Positions 53,651 through 62,039 of a stretch of DNA of 64,000 nucleotides are shown piece after piece. Origin of the DNA: an uncultured bacterium. GTDB taxonomy: Bacteria; Bacteroidota; Bacteroidia; Bacteroidales; Bacteroidaceae. The stretch covers positions 1 to 64,000 of the forward strand of contig CAJMPR010000021.1 in assembly GCA_905215345.1 (NCBI GenBank), given 5' to 3'. The notes beneath the pieces were generated by a model that worked only from the letters and a program-made list of their open reading frames with translations, was not told the origin of the DNA and did not search any database. The position numbers were made by a program, and so were the translations under genes. How positions within the stretch are numbered: position 1 is the stretch's first letter; the number at the start of each line of letters is the position of its first letter.

Positions 53651-53677
53651 TTTTGGCAGTTCTCTTATTGTTTTTGT
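53651..53677 (-). promoter_or_regulatory. Candidate RhaR operator upstream of the esterase-GH105 operon
   Basis: On the plus strand TTTTGGCAG at 53651 is followed by TTTTGT at 53672, with 21-base spacing. It is the most diverged of the three sites (G for A at one position), but its spacing and distance to the -7 box are exact. Confidence 0.5.
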
Positions 53678-53870
53678 CGTTTATCACCCAGACAAAAATA
53701 AGAAGTTTATCGGAACATCTTACTATTCATGCGAATCAGGAGTTGAAATTAACTCTTTCTTTTATCAGTTATGAGCTAAAGTTCGCGCCACCTTTGTTGA
53801 ATCTTTTCTCAAGAATACAACTTATCGGCAAACATCTAATTATCAGACATTTAAAAGAAAGATTCAGAAA

Positions 53871-53946
53871 GTCACTGGCAATCGGGACGAAAGTCACTGG
53901 CATTCACCCCGATTACCAGTGACCTTCGCCCCGATTGCCAGTGAGC
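53871..53946. repeat. Composite inverted/tandem 22-bp repeat element
   Basis: The arms 53872-53900 and 53916-53944 are inverted copies over 29 bp with two mismatches, with a 15-base loop. The right half is also two direct 22-base units (TTCACCCCGATTACCAGTGA at 53903 and TTCGCCCCGATTGCCAGTGA at 53925). The left arm is an inverted unit plus the start of another. Both mismatches would be A-C in plus-strand RNA but G-U wobbles in minus-strand RNA. It lies outside both flanking transcripts as judged from the promoters. The 667-base gap 53562-54228 otherwise shows only promoters and operators; an 89-codon ORF in it looks spurious. Confidence 0.8.
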
Positions 53947-54145
53947 ATTGCACAGAGTTCAACATTTTTCGTACGGTTTTGAAGTAAATGGATATGCGAA
54001 CGACACCGATCCATCTCATTCATTTCTTCCCCAATTTTCAAATATTATCTGCTTCACCCCTATTCTCCTATACGTATGCAAGAGTAAAGGAACCCTATTA
54101 TAGTAAAATAAACCAGTAAACAAGAATACATATATAGTATAAAAA

Positions 54146-54157
54146 GAATAAAAATTC
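54146..54157 (+). promoter_or_regulatory. ARG-box-like site upstream of argR
   Basis: GAATAAAAATTC fits the palindromic core GAATWWWWATTC of ArgR operators in other bacteria. It is 34 bases upstream of the argR -7 box, and related AGAATA / ATTCTT pieces flank it (54123, 54162, 54172). Whether Bacteroides ArgR reads the same box is an assumption. Confidence 0.4.
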
Positions 54158-54191
54158 CTCCATTCTTGCATATTCTTTCTAAAATAATCCC

Positions 54192-54199
54192 TACTTTTG
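54192..54199 (+). promoter_or_regulatory. Promoter -7 box of the argR operon
   Basis: TACTTTTG matches TAnnTTTG, with about 29 bases to the argR ATG. Confidence 0.65.
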
Positions 54200-54228
54200 C
54201 ACCGTTCTAAGAATAATTATACAGAAAC

Positions 54229-54702
54229 ATGAAAAAGAAAGCTAATCGGTTAGATGCCATCAAAATGATTATTTCAAGTAAGGACATCAGTTCGCAAGAA
54301 GAGCTGTTACAGTCTTTAGGGAAAGAGGGCTTTGAACTGACACAGGCCACCTTGTCACGCGATTTAAAACAACTTAAAGTTGCCAAAGCAGCAAATATGA
54401 ACGGGAAATATGTATATGTATTACCTAACAATATCATGTACAAACGTGCCAATGACCAAAGTGCAAGCGAGATGTTGATGAACAGCGGGTTCGTTTCACT
54501 CCAGTTCTCCAAAAACATCGCGGTCATTCGTACGCGTCCGGGTTACGCCAGCAGTATGGCGTATGATATTGACAACCGCGAATGCCCTGCCGTACTTGGA
54601 ACTATTGCAGGAGACGATACAATCATGATGGTTCTGCACGAAGCAGCATCTCATGACGAGGTGCGTACATTTCTGTCACAAATCATTCCGAATGTAAACT
54701 AA
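54229..54702 (+). CDS. argR: Arginine repressor ArgR
   Basis: 157 residues, the normal ArgR length. The N-terminal winged helix-turn-helix has the TQATLSRDLKQLKV recognition segment. The C-terminal domain carries the arginine-binding and oligomerisation motif VLGTIAGDDTIMMV. It senses arginine and controls biosynthetic genes; as first gene of the arg cluster it probably regulates itself and the operon. An ARG-box-like site lies upstream. It is divergent from the pectin operon and marks the end of the glycan region. Confidence 0.95.
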   Translation: MKKKANRLDAIKMIISSKDISSQEELLQSLGKEGFELTQATLSRDLKQLKVAKAANMNGKYVYVLPNNIMYKRANDQSASEMLMNSGFVSLQFSKNIAVIRTRPGYASSMAYDIDNRECPAVLGTIAGDDTIMMVLHEAASHDEVRTFLSQIIPNVN

Positions 54703-54736
54703 ATAGTATAATATAAAAATAACGAAATAAGAAGAA

Positions 54737-55294
54737 ATGGATTCGAAACAAGTTGATGTGATGGTGGCTGATGCCTCACATGAAGTTTACGTGGATAAGA
54801 TTTTGGATACTATCCGAGACGCTGCCAAAGTACGCGGAACAGGCATCGCAGAACGCACGCATGAATACGTAGCGACGAAAATGAAGGAGGGAAAGGCTAT
54901 TATAGCCTTGTGCGGGGATGAATTCGCAGGTTTCACCTATATAGAAAGCTGGGGAAATAAGCAATATGTAGCCACATCCGGTTTGATTGTTCATCCTGAT
55001 TTTCGTGGGATGGGACTGGCGAAACGCATAAAAATGGCATCTTTCCGCCTGGCACGTTTACGATGGCCCAACGCCAAGATATTCAGTCTTACCAGTGGCG
55101 CCGCTGTTATGAAGATGAATACCGAATTGGGATATGTACCGGTTACTTTCAATGAGCTGACCGATGATGAGGCTTTTTGGAAAGGTTGCGAAGGCTGCAT
55201 CAACCATGATATATTAGTAGCCAAAAACCGGAAGTTTTGCATCTGCACCGCAATGCTCTATGATCCGAAATTACACGAAGAAGATAAAATATAG
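54737..55294 (+). CDS. GNAT acyltransferase, probable first enzyme of arginine synthesis
   Basis: 185 residues with a GNAT fold: the acyl-CoA loop is HPDFRGMGLAKRIK and the next strand IFSLTSGAAVMKMNTELGY. It sits between argR and argG (34 and 137 bases), so it most likely makes the N-acylated glutamate that starts the pathway. Bacteroides fragilis is known to use N-succinyl rather than N-acetyl intermediates, because its transcarbamylase prefers N-succinylornithine. This enzyme may therefore be an N-succinylglutamate synthase. The donor cannot be read from sequence. It is much shorter than the classical two-domain ArgA. Confidence 0.82.
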   Translation: MDSKQVDVMVADASHEVYVDKILDTIRDAAKVRGTGIAERTHEYVATKMKEGKAIIALCGDEFAGFTYIESWGNKQYVATSGLIVHPDFRGMGLAKRIKMASFRLARLRWPNAKIFSLTSGAAVMKMNTELGYVPVTFNELTDDEAFWKGCEGCINHDILVAKNRKFCICTAMLYDPKLHEEDKI

Positions 55295-55296
55295 AA

Positions 55297-55414
55297 TGTG
55301 CTAATGTGGCCAATATGCCAACATGCTAATGGTCATGCAGCATAATGATAAGAACAGAATATATAAATCCTTAATGCGCCAGCCAATTAGCACATTGGCA
55401 TATTAGCACATTAG
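55297..55414. repeat. Degenerate repeats between the GNAT gene and argG
   Basis: The segments 55297-55332 and 55383-55414 are built from variants of TGCTAATGTG and GCCAATATGC, and the second is largely an inverted copy of the first (TTAGCACATTGGCATATTAGCACATTAG read backwards). The transcript could fold here inside the arg operon. No gene is present in the 137-base gap. Confidence 0.7.
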
Positions 55415-55431
55415 TAAATTAGCTATTTAAT

Positions 55432-56637
55432 ATGGAAAATAAGAAAAAAGTAGTAGTCGCTTTCAGCGGCGGATTGGACACCTCATTTACAGTCATGTAT
55501 CTTGCTAAAGAAAAAGGATACGAGGTATATGCAGCTTGTGCCAACACCGGAGGATTCAGCCCTGAACAGTTGAAGACCAACGAAGAGAATGCCTACAAAC
55601 TGGGTGCTAAAAAATATGTTACGATAGACGTTACGCAGGAATACTATGAGAAAAGTTTGAAATACATGGTGTTCGGTAATGTATTACGTAACGGTACTTA
55701 CCCTATCTCTGTAAGTTCCGAGCGTATTTTCCAGGCATTGGCAATTGCCCGCTATGCTAATGAAATCGGTGCGGATGCCATCGCTCATGGTTCAACGGGC
55801 GCAGGTAACGACCAGATACGCTTTGATATGACATTCCTTGTGATGGCTCCGGGTGTGGAAATCATTACCCTGACACGTGATATGGCACTGAGCCGCCAGG
55901 AAGAGATAGACTATTTGAACAAACATGGTTTTGCTGCTGACTTCGCCAAACTGAAATACTCATATAATGTAGGTTTATGGGGTACTTCTATCTGTGGTGG
56001 TGAGATTCTTGACTCCGCACAAGGTCTGCCGGAAAGCGCCTATTTGAAACATTGCGAAAAAGAAGGTACGGAACAGCTACGGTTGACTTTTGAGAAAGGT
56101 GAGTTGAAAGCTGTAAACAACGAGAAGTTTGATGACCCCATCAAGGCTATTCAAAAAGTGGAAGAAATCGGTGCCGCTTATGGTATTGGGCGTGATATGC
56201 ATGTAGGCGACACAATTATCGGAATCAAAGGCCGTGTAGGTTTTGAAGCCGCCGCTCCGATGCTGATTATCGGCGCACACCGTTTCCTGGAAAAATACAC
56301 ATTGAGCAAATGGCAACAATATTGGAAAGACCAGGTAGCCAATTGGTATGGTATGTTCCTGCATGAGAGCCAATATTTGGAACCCGTAATGCGCGACATA
56401 GAAGCTATGTTGACCGAAAGCCAACGCAACGTCAATGGTACAGCAATTCTCGAACTTCGTCCACTCGGCTATTCCACGGTAGGTGTAGAGAGCGAAGACG
56501 ACCTTGTGAAGAACAAGTTGGGTGAATACGGTGAAATGCAGAAAGGTTGGACGGCAGAAGATGCAAAAGGCTTTATCAAGGTTACTTCCACTCCTTTGCG
56601 TGCTTATTACGCTAACCATAAAGACGAGAAAATCTAA
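55432..56637 (+). CDS. argG: Argininosuccinate synthase
   Basis: 401 residues, the usual length. The N terminus carries the ATP-pyrophosphatase loop VAFSGGLDTS. STGAGNDQIRFD and the C-terminal VNGTAILELRPLGYSTVGVES segment are also typical of the short-type enzyme. It joins citrulline and aspartate using ATP to give argininosuccinate. argC follows 18 bases downstream. argH, argB and the transcarbamylase are not in the window. Confidence 0.96.
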   Translation: MENKKKVVVAFSGGLDTSFTVMYLAKEKGYEVYAACANTGGFSPEQLKTNEENAYKLGAKKYVTIDVTQEYYEKSLKYMVFGNVLRNGTYPISVSSERIFQALAIARYANEIGADAIAHGSTGAGNDQIRFDMTFLVMAPGVEIITLTRDMALSRQEEIDYLNKHGFAADFAKLKYSYNVGLWGTSICGGEILDSAQGLPESAYLKHCEKEGTEQLRLTFEKGELKAVNNEKFDDPIKAIQKVEEIGAAYGIGRDMHVGDTIIGIKGRVGFEAAAPMLIIGAHRFLEKYTLSKWQQYWKDQVANWYGMFLHESQYLEPVMRDIEAMLTESQRNVNGTAILELRPLGYSTVGVESEDDLVKNKLGEYGEMQKGWTAEDAKGFIKVTSTPLRAYYANHKDEKI

Positions 56638-56655
56638 AATCAAACTAATATAGAC

Positions 56656-57624
56656 ATGATAAAAGTAGGAATCATCGGCGGAGCCGGATATACGGCAGGC
56701 GAACTGATACGTTTGCTTATCAACCATCCGGAAGCGGAAATCGTTTTCATCAATAGCTCAAGCAACGCCGGCAACAAAATTACCGATGTACACGAAGGGC
56801 TGTACGGTGAAAGTGATTTAGTATTCACCGACGAACTCCCGTTGGATGAAATAGACGTACTCTTCTTCTGTACCGCACACGGCGATACAAAGAAGTTCCT
56901 GGAAAGCCACAATATACCGGAAGCTTTAAAAATAATCGACCTTTCGATGGATTACCGTATCAAGAATGATAATCATGAATTCATCTACGGTCTTCCTGAA
57001 CTGAACCGTCGGGCTACATGCACGGCAAAGTATGTCGCCAATCCGGGCTGTTTCGCCACTTGTATCCAGCTGGGACTACTTCCGCTTGCCAAACACCTGA
57101 TGTTGAACGACGATATCATGGTAAACGCCATCACTGGTAGTACAGGTGCCGGTGTTAAACCCGGTTCTACAAGTCACTTCAGCTGGCGTAATAACAATCT
57201 AAGCGTATACAAAGCTTTTGATCATCAACATGTACCTGAAATCAAACAATCGCTCAAACAGTTACAAAACAGCTTTGATTCAGAAATTGATTTTATTCCC
57301 TATCGCGGAGACTTCCCTCGCGGCATCTTCGCTACAATCGTAGTCAAGACAAAAGTATCTCTCGAAGAGATTACCCGTATCTACGAGGAGTATTATGCCA
57401 AGGACTCTTTCACGCATATCGTTGACAAGAACATTGACTTGAAGCAAGTAGTTAACACCAATAAATGCCTCATTCATCTGGAAAAGCATGGCGACAAACT
57501 ACTCATCATCTCTTGCATTGACAACCTGTTGAAAGGCGCCAGCGGACAAGCGGTACATAACATGAACCTGATGTTCAACTTAGAAGAGACAGTAGGATTA
57601 CGATTAAAGCCAAGTGCTTTTTAA
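56656..57624 (+). CDS. argC: N-acyl-gamma-glutamyl-phosphate reductase
   Basis: 322 residues. The Rossmann start is VGIIGGAGYTAGELIRLL, and the catalytic cysteine is Cys132 in NPGCFAT. GSTGAGVKPG and the C-terminal NLLKGASGQAVHNMNLMF are also conserved. It reduces the acylated glutamyl phosphate to the semialdehyde with NADPH. In Bacteroides the acyl group may be succinyl. It is 18 bases after argG and 29 before argD. Confidence 0.96.
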   Translation: MIKVGIIGGAGYTAGELIRLLINHPEAEIVFINSSSNAGNKITDVHEGLYGESDLVFTDELPLDEIDVLFFCTAHGDTKKFLESHNIPEALKIIDLSMDYRIKNDNHEFIYGLPELNRRATCTAKYVANPGCFATCIQLGLLPLAKHLMLNDDIMVNAITGSTGAGVKPGSTSHFSWRNNNLSVYKAFDHQHVPEIKQSLKQLQNSFDSEIDFIPYRGDFPRGIFATIVVKTKVSLEEITRIYEEYYAKDSFTHIVDKNIDLKQVVNTNKCLIHLEKHGDKLLIISCIDNLLKGASGQAVHNMNLMFNLEETVGLRLKPSAF

Positions 57625-57653
57625 AAAAACGGCAAAATTAAACAAAGAAGATT

Positions 57654-58775
57654 ATGAATTTATTCGACGTATATCCCCTTTTTGACATAAACATCGTCAA
57701 AGGAAAAGGCTGCCACGTATGGGATGAACAAGGTACAGAGTACCTTGACCTTTATGGTGGACATGCGGTTATCTCTATCGGGCATGCGCATCCGCATTAC
57801 GTAGAGATGATTAGCAAGCAAGTAACCACGTTGGGATTCTATTCCAACTCAGTAATCAACAAGCTGCAACAACAGGTAGCAGAACGATTGGGACAGGTTT
57901 GTGGTTACGATGACTACTCTTTATTCCTCATTAACAGTGGCGCTGAAGCAAACGAAAACGCTTTAAAATTAGCTTCTTTCTACAATGGGCGCACACGTGT
58001 GGTATCTTTCAATAAAGCTTTCCACGGGCGTACTTCATTAGCAGTAGAAGTTACTAATAATCCTAAAATCATCGCTCCGATCAATGACTGCGGACACGTA
58101 ACTTATCTGCCGTTGAACGATATTGAAGCGATGAAGTCTGAAATAGCCAAAGGTGATGTATGTGCGGTGATTATTGAAGGCATTCAAGGTGTAGGCGGCA
58201 TTCAGTTACCGACAGATGAATTTATGCATGCCTTGCGTGAAGCCTGTACTGCGTACAATACAGTATTGGTTCTTGACGAAATACAAAGCGGTTACGGACG
58301 TAGCGGCAAGTTCTTCGCCCACCAATATTATGGAATCAAAGCCGATATCATCACTATCGCCAAAGGCATCGGCAACGGTTTCCCGATGGCAGGCGTACTA
58401 ATCAGCCCGATGTTTACCCCGGTGTATGGACAACTTGGAACGACTTTCGGTGGAAATCACCTTGCTTGTAGTGCCGCTCTTGCCGTATTGGATATAATCG
58501 AACAGGAAAATCTTATAGAGAATGCCGACAAAGTAGGTGCATATCTGCAGGAAGAGCTCAAGAAATTCCAGCAAATCAAAGAGGTTCGCGGACGCGGTCT
58601 GATGATCGGTTTGGAATTTGAAGAGCCTATTAAGGAATTGCGCCTGAAACTGTTGAAAGAGCAACATGTATTTACCGGTGTCAGCGGCACAAACGTACTC
58701 CGCTTATTGCCCCCACTCTGCCTCAACATGGATGAAGTAAACTTGTTCCTGGAACGATTTGAGAAAGTAGTTTAA
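57654..58775 (+). CDS. argD: N-acylornithine aminotransferase
   Basis: 373 residues, a class III aminotransferase. PLP contacts are visible: NSGAEANENALKLA, FHGRTS, VLDEIQSGYGRSGKFF, and the Schiff-base lysine Lys237 in AKGIGNGFP. It converts the N-acylglutamate semialdehyde to N-acylornithine with glutamate as amino donor; succinylornithine is the likely form in this genus. It ends the argR-argD run, with a good terminator 29 bases downstream. Confidence 0.95.
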   Translation: MNLFDVYPLFDINIVKGKGCHVWDEQGTEYLDLYGGHAVISIGHAHPHYVEMISKQVTTLGFYSNSVINKLQQQVAERLGQVCGYDDYSLFLINSGAEANENALKLASFYNGRTRVVSFNKAFHGRTSLAVEVTNNPKIIAPINDCGHVTYLPLNDIEAMKSEIAKGDVCAVIIEGIQGVGGIQLPTDEFMHALREACTAYNTVLVLDEIQSGYGRSGKFFAHQYYGIKADIITIAKGIGNGFPMAGVLISPMFTPVYGQLGTTFGGNHLACSAALAVLDIIEQENLIENADKVGAYLQEELKKFQQIKEVRGRGLMIGLEFEEPIKELRLKLLKEQHVFTGVSGTNVLRLLPPLCLNMDEVNLFLERFEKVV

Positions 58776-58803
58776 TATTTGAGAAATAATCAGCCGACAA
58801 AAG

Positions 58804-58844
58804 AAACGACCGAAAGAAGAATAACTTCCTGTTTCGGTCGTTTT
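58804..58844 (+). terminator. Terminator of the arg operon
   Basis: AAACGACCGAAA (58804-58815) pairs perfectly with TTTCGGTCGTTT (58832-58843), with a 16-base loop and a T-run running out of the right arm. Confidence 0.85.
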
Positions 58845-58858
58845 CTATAGAAAATATT

Positions 58859-58866
58859 TACCTTTG
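58859..58866 (+). promoter_or_regulatory. Promoter -7 box of proC
   Basis: TACCTTTG matches TAnnTTTG, 32 bases before the proC ATG and just after the arg terminator. Confidence 0.65.
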
Positions 58867-58898
58867 CCCGAAGACAACTTTTTAAATAACAAGATGAT

Positions 58899-59672
58899 AT
58901 GAAAACAGCAATTATTGGTGCAGGAAATATGGGCGGTTCTATCGCTCGCGGCCTGGCAAAAGGAACTATCATCCCCGCTGGTGAAATTATCGTTTCAAAC
59001 CCCTCACAAGGCAAATTGGATACATTAAAAGCAGAATATCCCGCCTTGCATACGACAGCCGACAATCAGGAAGCTGTAACAGGTGCCGAACTTATTATAC
59101 TGGCAGTGAAACCTTGGCTTATTAAAAGTGTACTACGCGAATTAAAGCTGAAAAGCAAACAAATCATTATTTCTGTTGCTGCCGGTATCAACTTTGAAGA
59201 GTTGGCACATTATGTAGCCGAACCGGAAATGACAATGTTCCGTATCATCCCTAACACTGCTATCAGTGAACTGGAAAGCATGACTCTCATTGCCAGCCGT
59301 AATGCGACTAAAGAACAAGAGCAACTATTGCTTGATATTTTTAATCAGATGGGGCTTGCCATGCTTATCCCCGAAGAAAAGATTGCAGCAACTACCGCCA
59401 TGACTTCTTGCGGCATCGCTTATGTACTAAAATATATCCAAGCTGCTATGCAGGCAGGCATCGAGATGGGAGTATACCCCAGAGACGGCATGCGTATGGT
59501 GGCACAATCCGTAAAAGGAGCTGCTGAATTGATTCTCAACAACGATACACATCCCAGCGTAGAAATCGATAAAGTATGTACCCCGGGTGGAATCACGATT
59601 AAAGGCATTAACGAATTAGATCACAACGGATTTACTTCTGCTGTTATCAATGCGATAAAAGCGAGTAAGTGA
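58899..59672 (+). CDS. proC: Pyrroline-5-carboxylate reductase
   Basis: 257 residues. The NADPH-binding start is AIIGAGNMGGSIARGL. FRIIPNTAI, TAMTSCGIAYVLKYI and the C-terminal signature VCTPGGITIKGINELD are conserved. It makes L-proline from pyrroline-5-carboxylate in the cytoplasm. It has its own promoter, so it is probably regulated apart from the arg genes, and it leads a group with the XRE-cupin regulator and the acyl-CoA ligase. Confidence 0.95.
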   Translation: MKTAIIGAGNMGGSIARGLAKGTIIPAGEIIVSNPSQGKLDTLKAEYPALHTTADNQEAVTGAELIILAVKPWLIKSVLRELKLKSKQIIISVAAGINFEELAHYVAEPEMTMFRIIPNTAISELESMTLIASRNATKEQEQLLLDIFNQMGLAMLIPEEKIAATTAMTSCGIAYVLKYIQAAMQAGIEMGVYPRDGMRMVAQSVKGAAELILNNDTHPSVEIDKVCTPGGITIKGINELDHNGFTSAVINAIKASK

Positions 59673-59707
59673 TTATTTATAAACCATCAGAACATATAAA
59701 TACAATT

Positions 59708-60262
59708 ATGGACGAACAAATAAAACAAATTGCCGAACGCCTGCGCGGATTGCGTGACGTTTTGGAATTAACAGCCGAAGACATTGCCCGCGACTGCGAC
59801 ATCTCTGCAGAAGAATACCGCTTGGCAGAAACCGGAGATTTCGACATCTCTGTGAGTATGCTGCAAAAGATTGCCCGCCACTATGGCATTGCACTCGATG
59901 CACTCATGTTCGGTGAAGAACCGAAGATGAGTAGTTATTTCCTCACCCGTGCCGGCAAAGGGACCAGTATCGAGCGTACCAAAGCCTATAAATACCAGTC
60001 ATTGGCCGCTGGCTTTATGAACCGCAACGCTGACCCGTTCATCGTTACCGTTGAACCGAAACCGGAGAGTGAACCGATACATTACAACAGTCATAACGGG
60101 CAGGAATTTAATCTTGTACTGGAAGGACGTATGATGATAAGCATCGACGGCAAAGACTTGATTTTAAATGAAGGAGACAGTTTGTTTTTTAACTCCAAAC
60201 TACCTCACGGCATGAAAGCACTGGATGAAAAGACAGTGAAGTTTCTGGCCGTTATCATGTAA
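59708..60262 (+). CDS. XRE-family regulator with C-terminal cupin domain
   Basis: 184 residues from the ATG at 59708. The ORF opens earlier, but that start would overlap the proC stop and add 13 unconserved-looking residues. An N-terminal helix-turn-helix covers about 5-65 (LELTAEDIARDCDISAEEYRLAETGDFDIS) and a cupin covers about 105-180 (EFNLVLEGRMMISIDGKDLILNEGDSLFFNSKLPHGMKAL). This family often regulates the neighbouring metabolic gene, here the acyl-CoA synthetase 77 bases downstream. The ligand is unknown. Confidence 0.9.
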   Translation: MDEQIKQIAERLRGLRDVLELTAEDIARDCDISAEEYRLAETGDFDISVSMLQKIARHYGIALDALMFGEEPKMSSYFLTRAGKGTSIERTKAYKYQSLAAGFMNRNADPFIVTVEPKPESEPIHYNSHNGQEFNLVLEGRMMISIDGKDLILNEGDSLFFNSKLPHGMKALDEKTVKFLAVIM

Positions 60263-60339
60263 CAAATTAAATGAAGAATGAAAAATGAAGAATGGGCTGC
60301 ACACTTACGCCGCGCGGTAAATTCTTAATTCTTAAAACT
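60263..60339. repeat. A-rich intergenic repeat before the acyl-CoA synthetase
   Basis: ATGAAGAATG occurs twice (from about 60271), and an inverted TTCTTAATTCTT follows after a GC-rich centre (CGCCGCGCGG). This resembles common Bacteroides spacer repeats. It creates a false in-frame upstream start at 60292 for the next gene. Confidence 0.5.
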
Positions 60340-61995
60340 ATGGTAGAAAGATTTTTATCACAAACGTCCTTCACCTCTCAGGAGGACTTTATCAAGAACT
60401 TAAAGATTAATGTTCCGGAGAATTTCAACTTCGGTTACGATGTAGTAGACGCCTGGGCTACTGAGCAGCCCGACAAACCCGCCCTGCTTTGGACAAACGA
60501 CCAAGGTGAACATAAGCAATTCTCTTTTGCTGATATGAAGCGCTATACGGACCTGACAGCTTCGTACTTTCAAAGTCTGGGCATCGGGCATGGAGATATG
60601 GTTATGTTGATTTTAAAACGCCGTTACGAGTTTTGGTTCAGCATCGTAGCACTGCACAAACTCGGTGCAGTCGTAATACCCGCCACACACCTGTTGACTA
60701 AAAAAGATATAGTTTACCGTTGCAATGCCGCAGACATCAAAATGATTGTTTGCGCAGGCGAAAGCATTATTACCGACCATATCACAGCCGCCATGCCGGA
60801 CTCTCCGAGCATCAAGAAGCTCGTAAGCGTAGGTCCCGAAATTGCTGACGGATTTGAAGACTTCCATAAAGGTATTGAGAATGCCGCTCCATTCGTAAGG
60901 CCGCAGCATGTTAACAGCAACGAAGATATCTCATTGATGTACTTTACCAGCGGTACAACCGGTGAGCCAAAGATGGTTGCGCATGATTTTACATATCCGT
61001 TGGGACATATCGTCACCGGAAGTTTCTGGCATAACCTGAACGAAAACAGCCTCCACCTTACCATTGCCGATACCGGCTGGGGAAAAGCTGTATGGGGCAA
61101 ACTTTACGGACAGTGGATAGCCGGTGCCAACGTCTTTGTATACGACCATGAAAAGTTTACCCCGGGCGATATACTGGAAAAGATACAGAACTATCATGTA
61201 ACTTCACTTTGTGCACCTCCCACCATTTTCCGTTTCCTTATACACGAAGACCTGACGAAGTACGATCTTTCTTCCCTGCAATATTGCACCATCGCCGGTG
61301 AAGCTTTGAATCCGGCCGTGTTTGATACCTTCAAGAAGTTGACCGGCATCAAACTGATGGAGGGTTTCGGTCAAACAGAAACAACCCTTACCGTAGCTAC
61401 CATGCCTTGGATGGAACCGAAACCAGGTAGTATGGGCTTGCCGAATCCCCAGTATGAAGTAGATTTGATAGATTATGACGGTCGTTCCGTAGAAGCCGGT
61501 GAACAGGGACAAATCGTTATCCGCACCGATAAAGGCAAACCTCTGGGATTGTTCAAAGAATACTACCGTGACGCAGCCCGCACGTATGAAGCATGGCACG
61601 ACGGCATTTACTACACCGGAGACGTTGCATGGAGAGATGAAGACGGATATCTATGGTTTGTAGGACGTGCCGATGATGTTATCAAAAGTAGCGGCTACCG
61701 CATCGGTCCGTTCGAAGTGGAAAGTGCTTTGATGACGCATCCTGCCGTTGTAGAATGTGCCATCACCGGAGTACCCGATGAAATCCGCGGACAGGTAGTG
61801 AAAGCAACCATCGTACTGGCAAAGGAATACAAGGCACGTGCAGGCGAAGAACTGATTAAGGAACTCCAAAATCATGTAAAGAAAGTGACTGCTCCTTATA
61901 AATATCCACGTGTGATTGAGTTTGTAGACGAACTACCCAAGACCATCAGCGGTAAAATCCGTCGTGTAGAGATCCGCAAAAATGACGAAAAATAA
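60340..61995 (+). CDS. AMP-forming acyl-CoA synthetase
   Basis: About 551 residues from the ATG at 60340; the ORF opens at 60292 but that part is intergenic repeat. ANL-superfamily motifs are complete: YFTSGTTGEPKM (P-loop), GFGQTETT, YYTGDVAWRDEDGYLWFVGRADDVIKSSGYRIGP, and the catalytic Lys in KTISGKIRR. It activates a carboxylic acid to its CoA ester via an adenylate. The form is closest to medium-chain or acetyl-type synthetases; the acid is unknown. It is probably co-transcribed with and controlled by the XRE-cupin regulator. Confidence 0.92.
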   Translation: MVERFLSQTSFTSQEDFIKNLKINVPENFNFGYDVVDAWATEQPDKPALLWTNDQGEHKQFSFADMKRYTDLTASYFQSLGIGHGDMVMLILKRRYEFWFSIVALHKLGAVVIPATHLLTKKDIVYRCNAADIKMIVCAGESIITDHITAAMPDSPSIKKLVSVGPEIADGFEDFHKGIENAAPFVRPQHVNSNEDISLMYFTSGTTGEPKMVAHDFTYPLGHIVTGSFWHNLNENSLHLTIADTGWGKAVWGKLYGQWIAGANVFVYDHEKFTPGDILEKIQNYHVTSLCAPPTIFRFLIHEDLTKYDLSSLQYCTIAGEALNPAVFDTFKKLTGIKLMEGFGQTETTLTVATMPWMEPKPGSMGLPNPQYEVDLIDYDGRSVEAGEQGQIVIRTDKGKPLGLFKEYYRDAARTYEAWHDGIYYTGDVAWRDEDGYLWFVGRADDVIKSSGYRIGPFEVESALMTHPAVVECAITGVPDEIRGQVVKATIVLAKEYKARAGEELIKELQNHVKKVTAPYKYPRVIEFVDELPKTISGKIRRVEIRKNDEK

Positions 61996-62039
61996 GTCTA
62001 TTTAAAGAATTTTTCTATTTAGAGAAAGAATTAAACGCC

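Noticed and set aside
53653..53922. 89-codon plus-strand ORF in the gap between the pectin and arginine regions
   Set aside because: It overlaps the candidate RhaR operator and the repeat element, has no good start context, and its predicted protein looks like translated AT-rich and repeat sequence.
60292..60339. N-terminal extension of the acyl-CoA synthetase
   Set aside because: The 16 codons are translated repeat sequence; the ATG at 60340 gives the normal family start.
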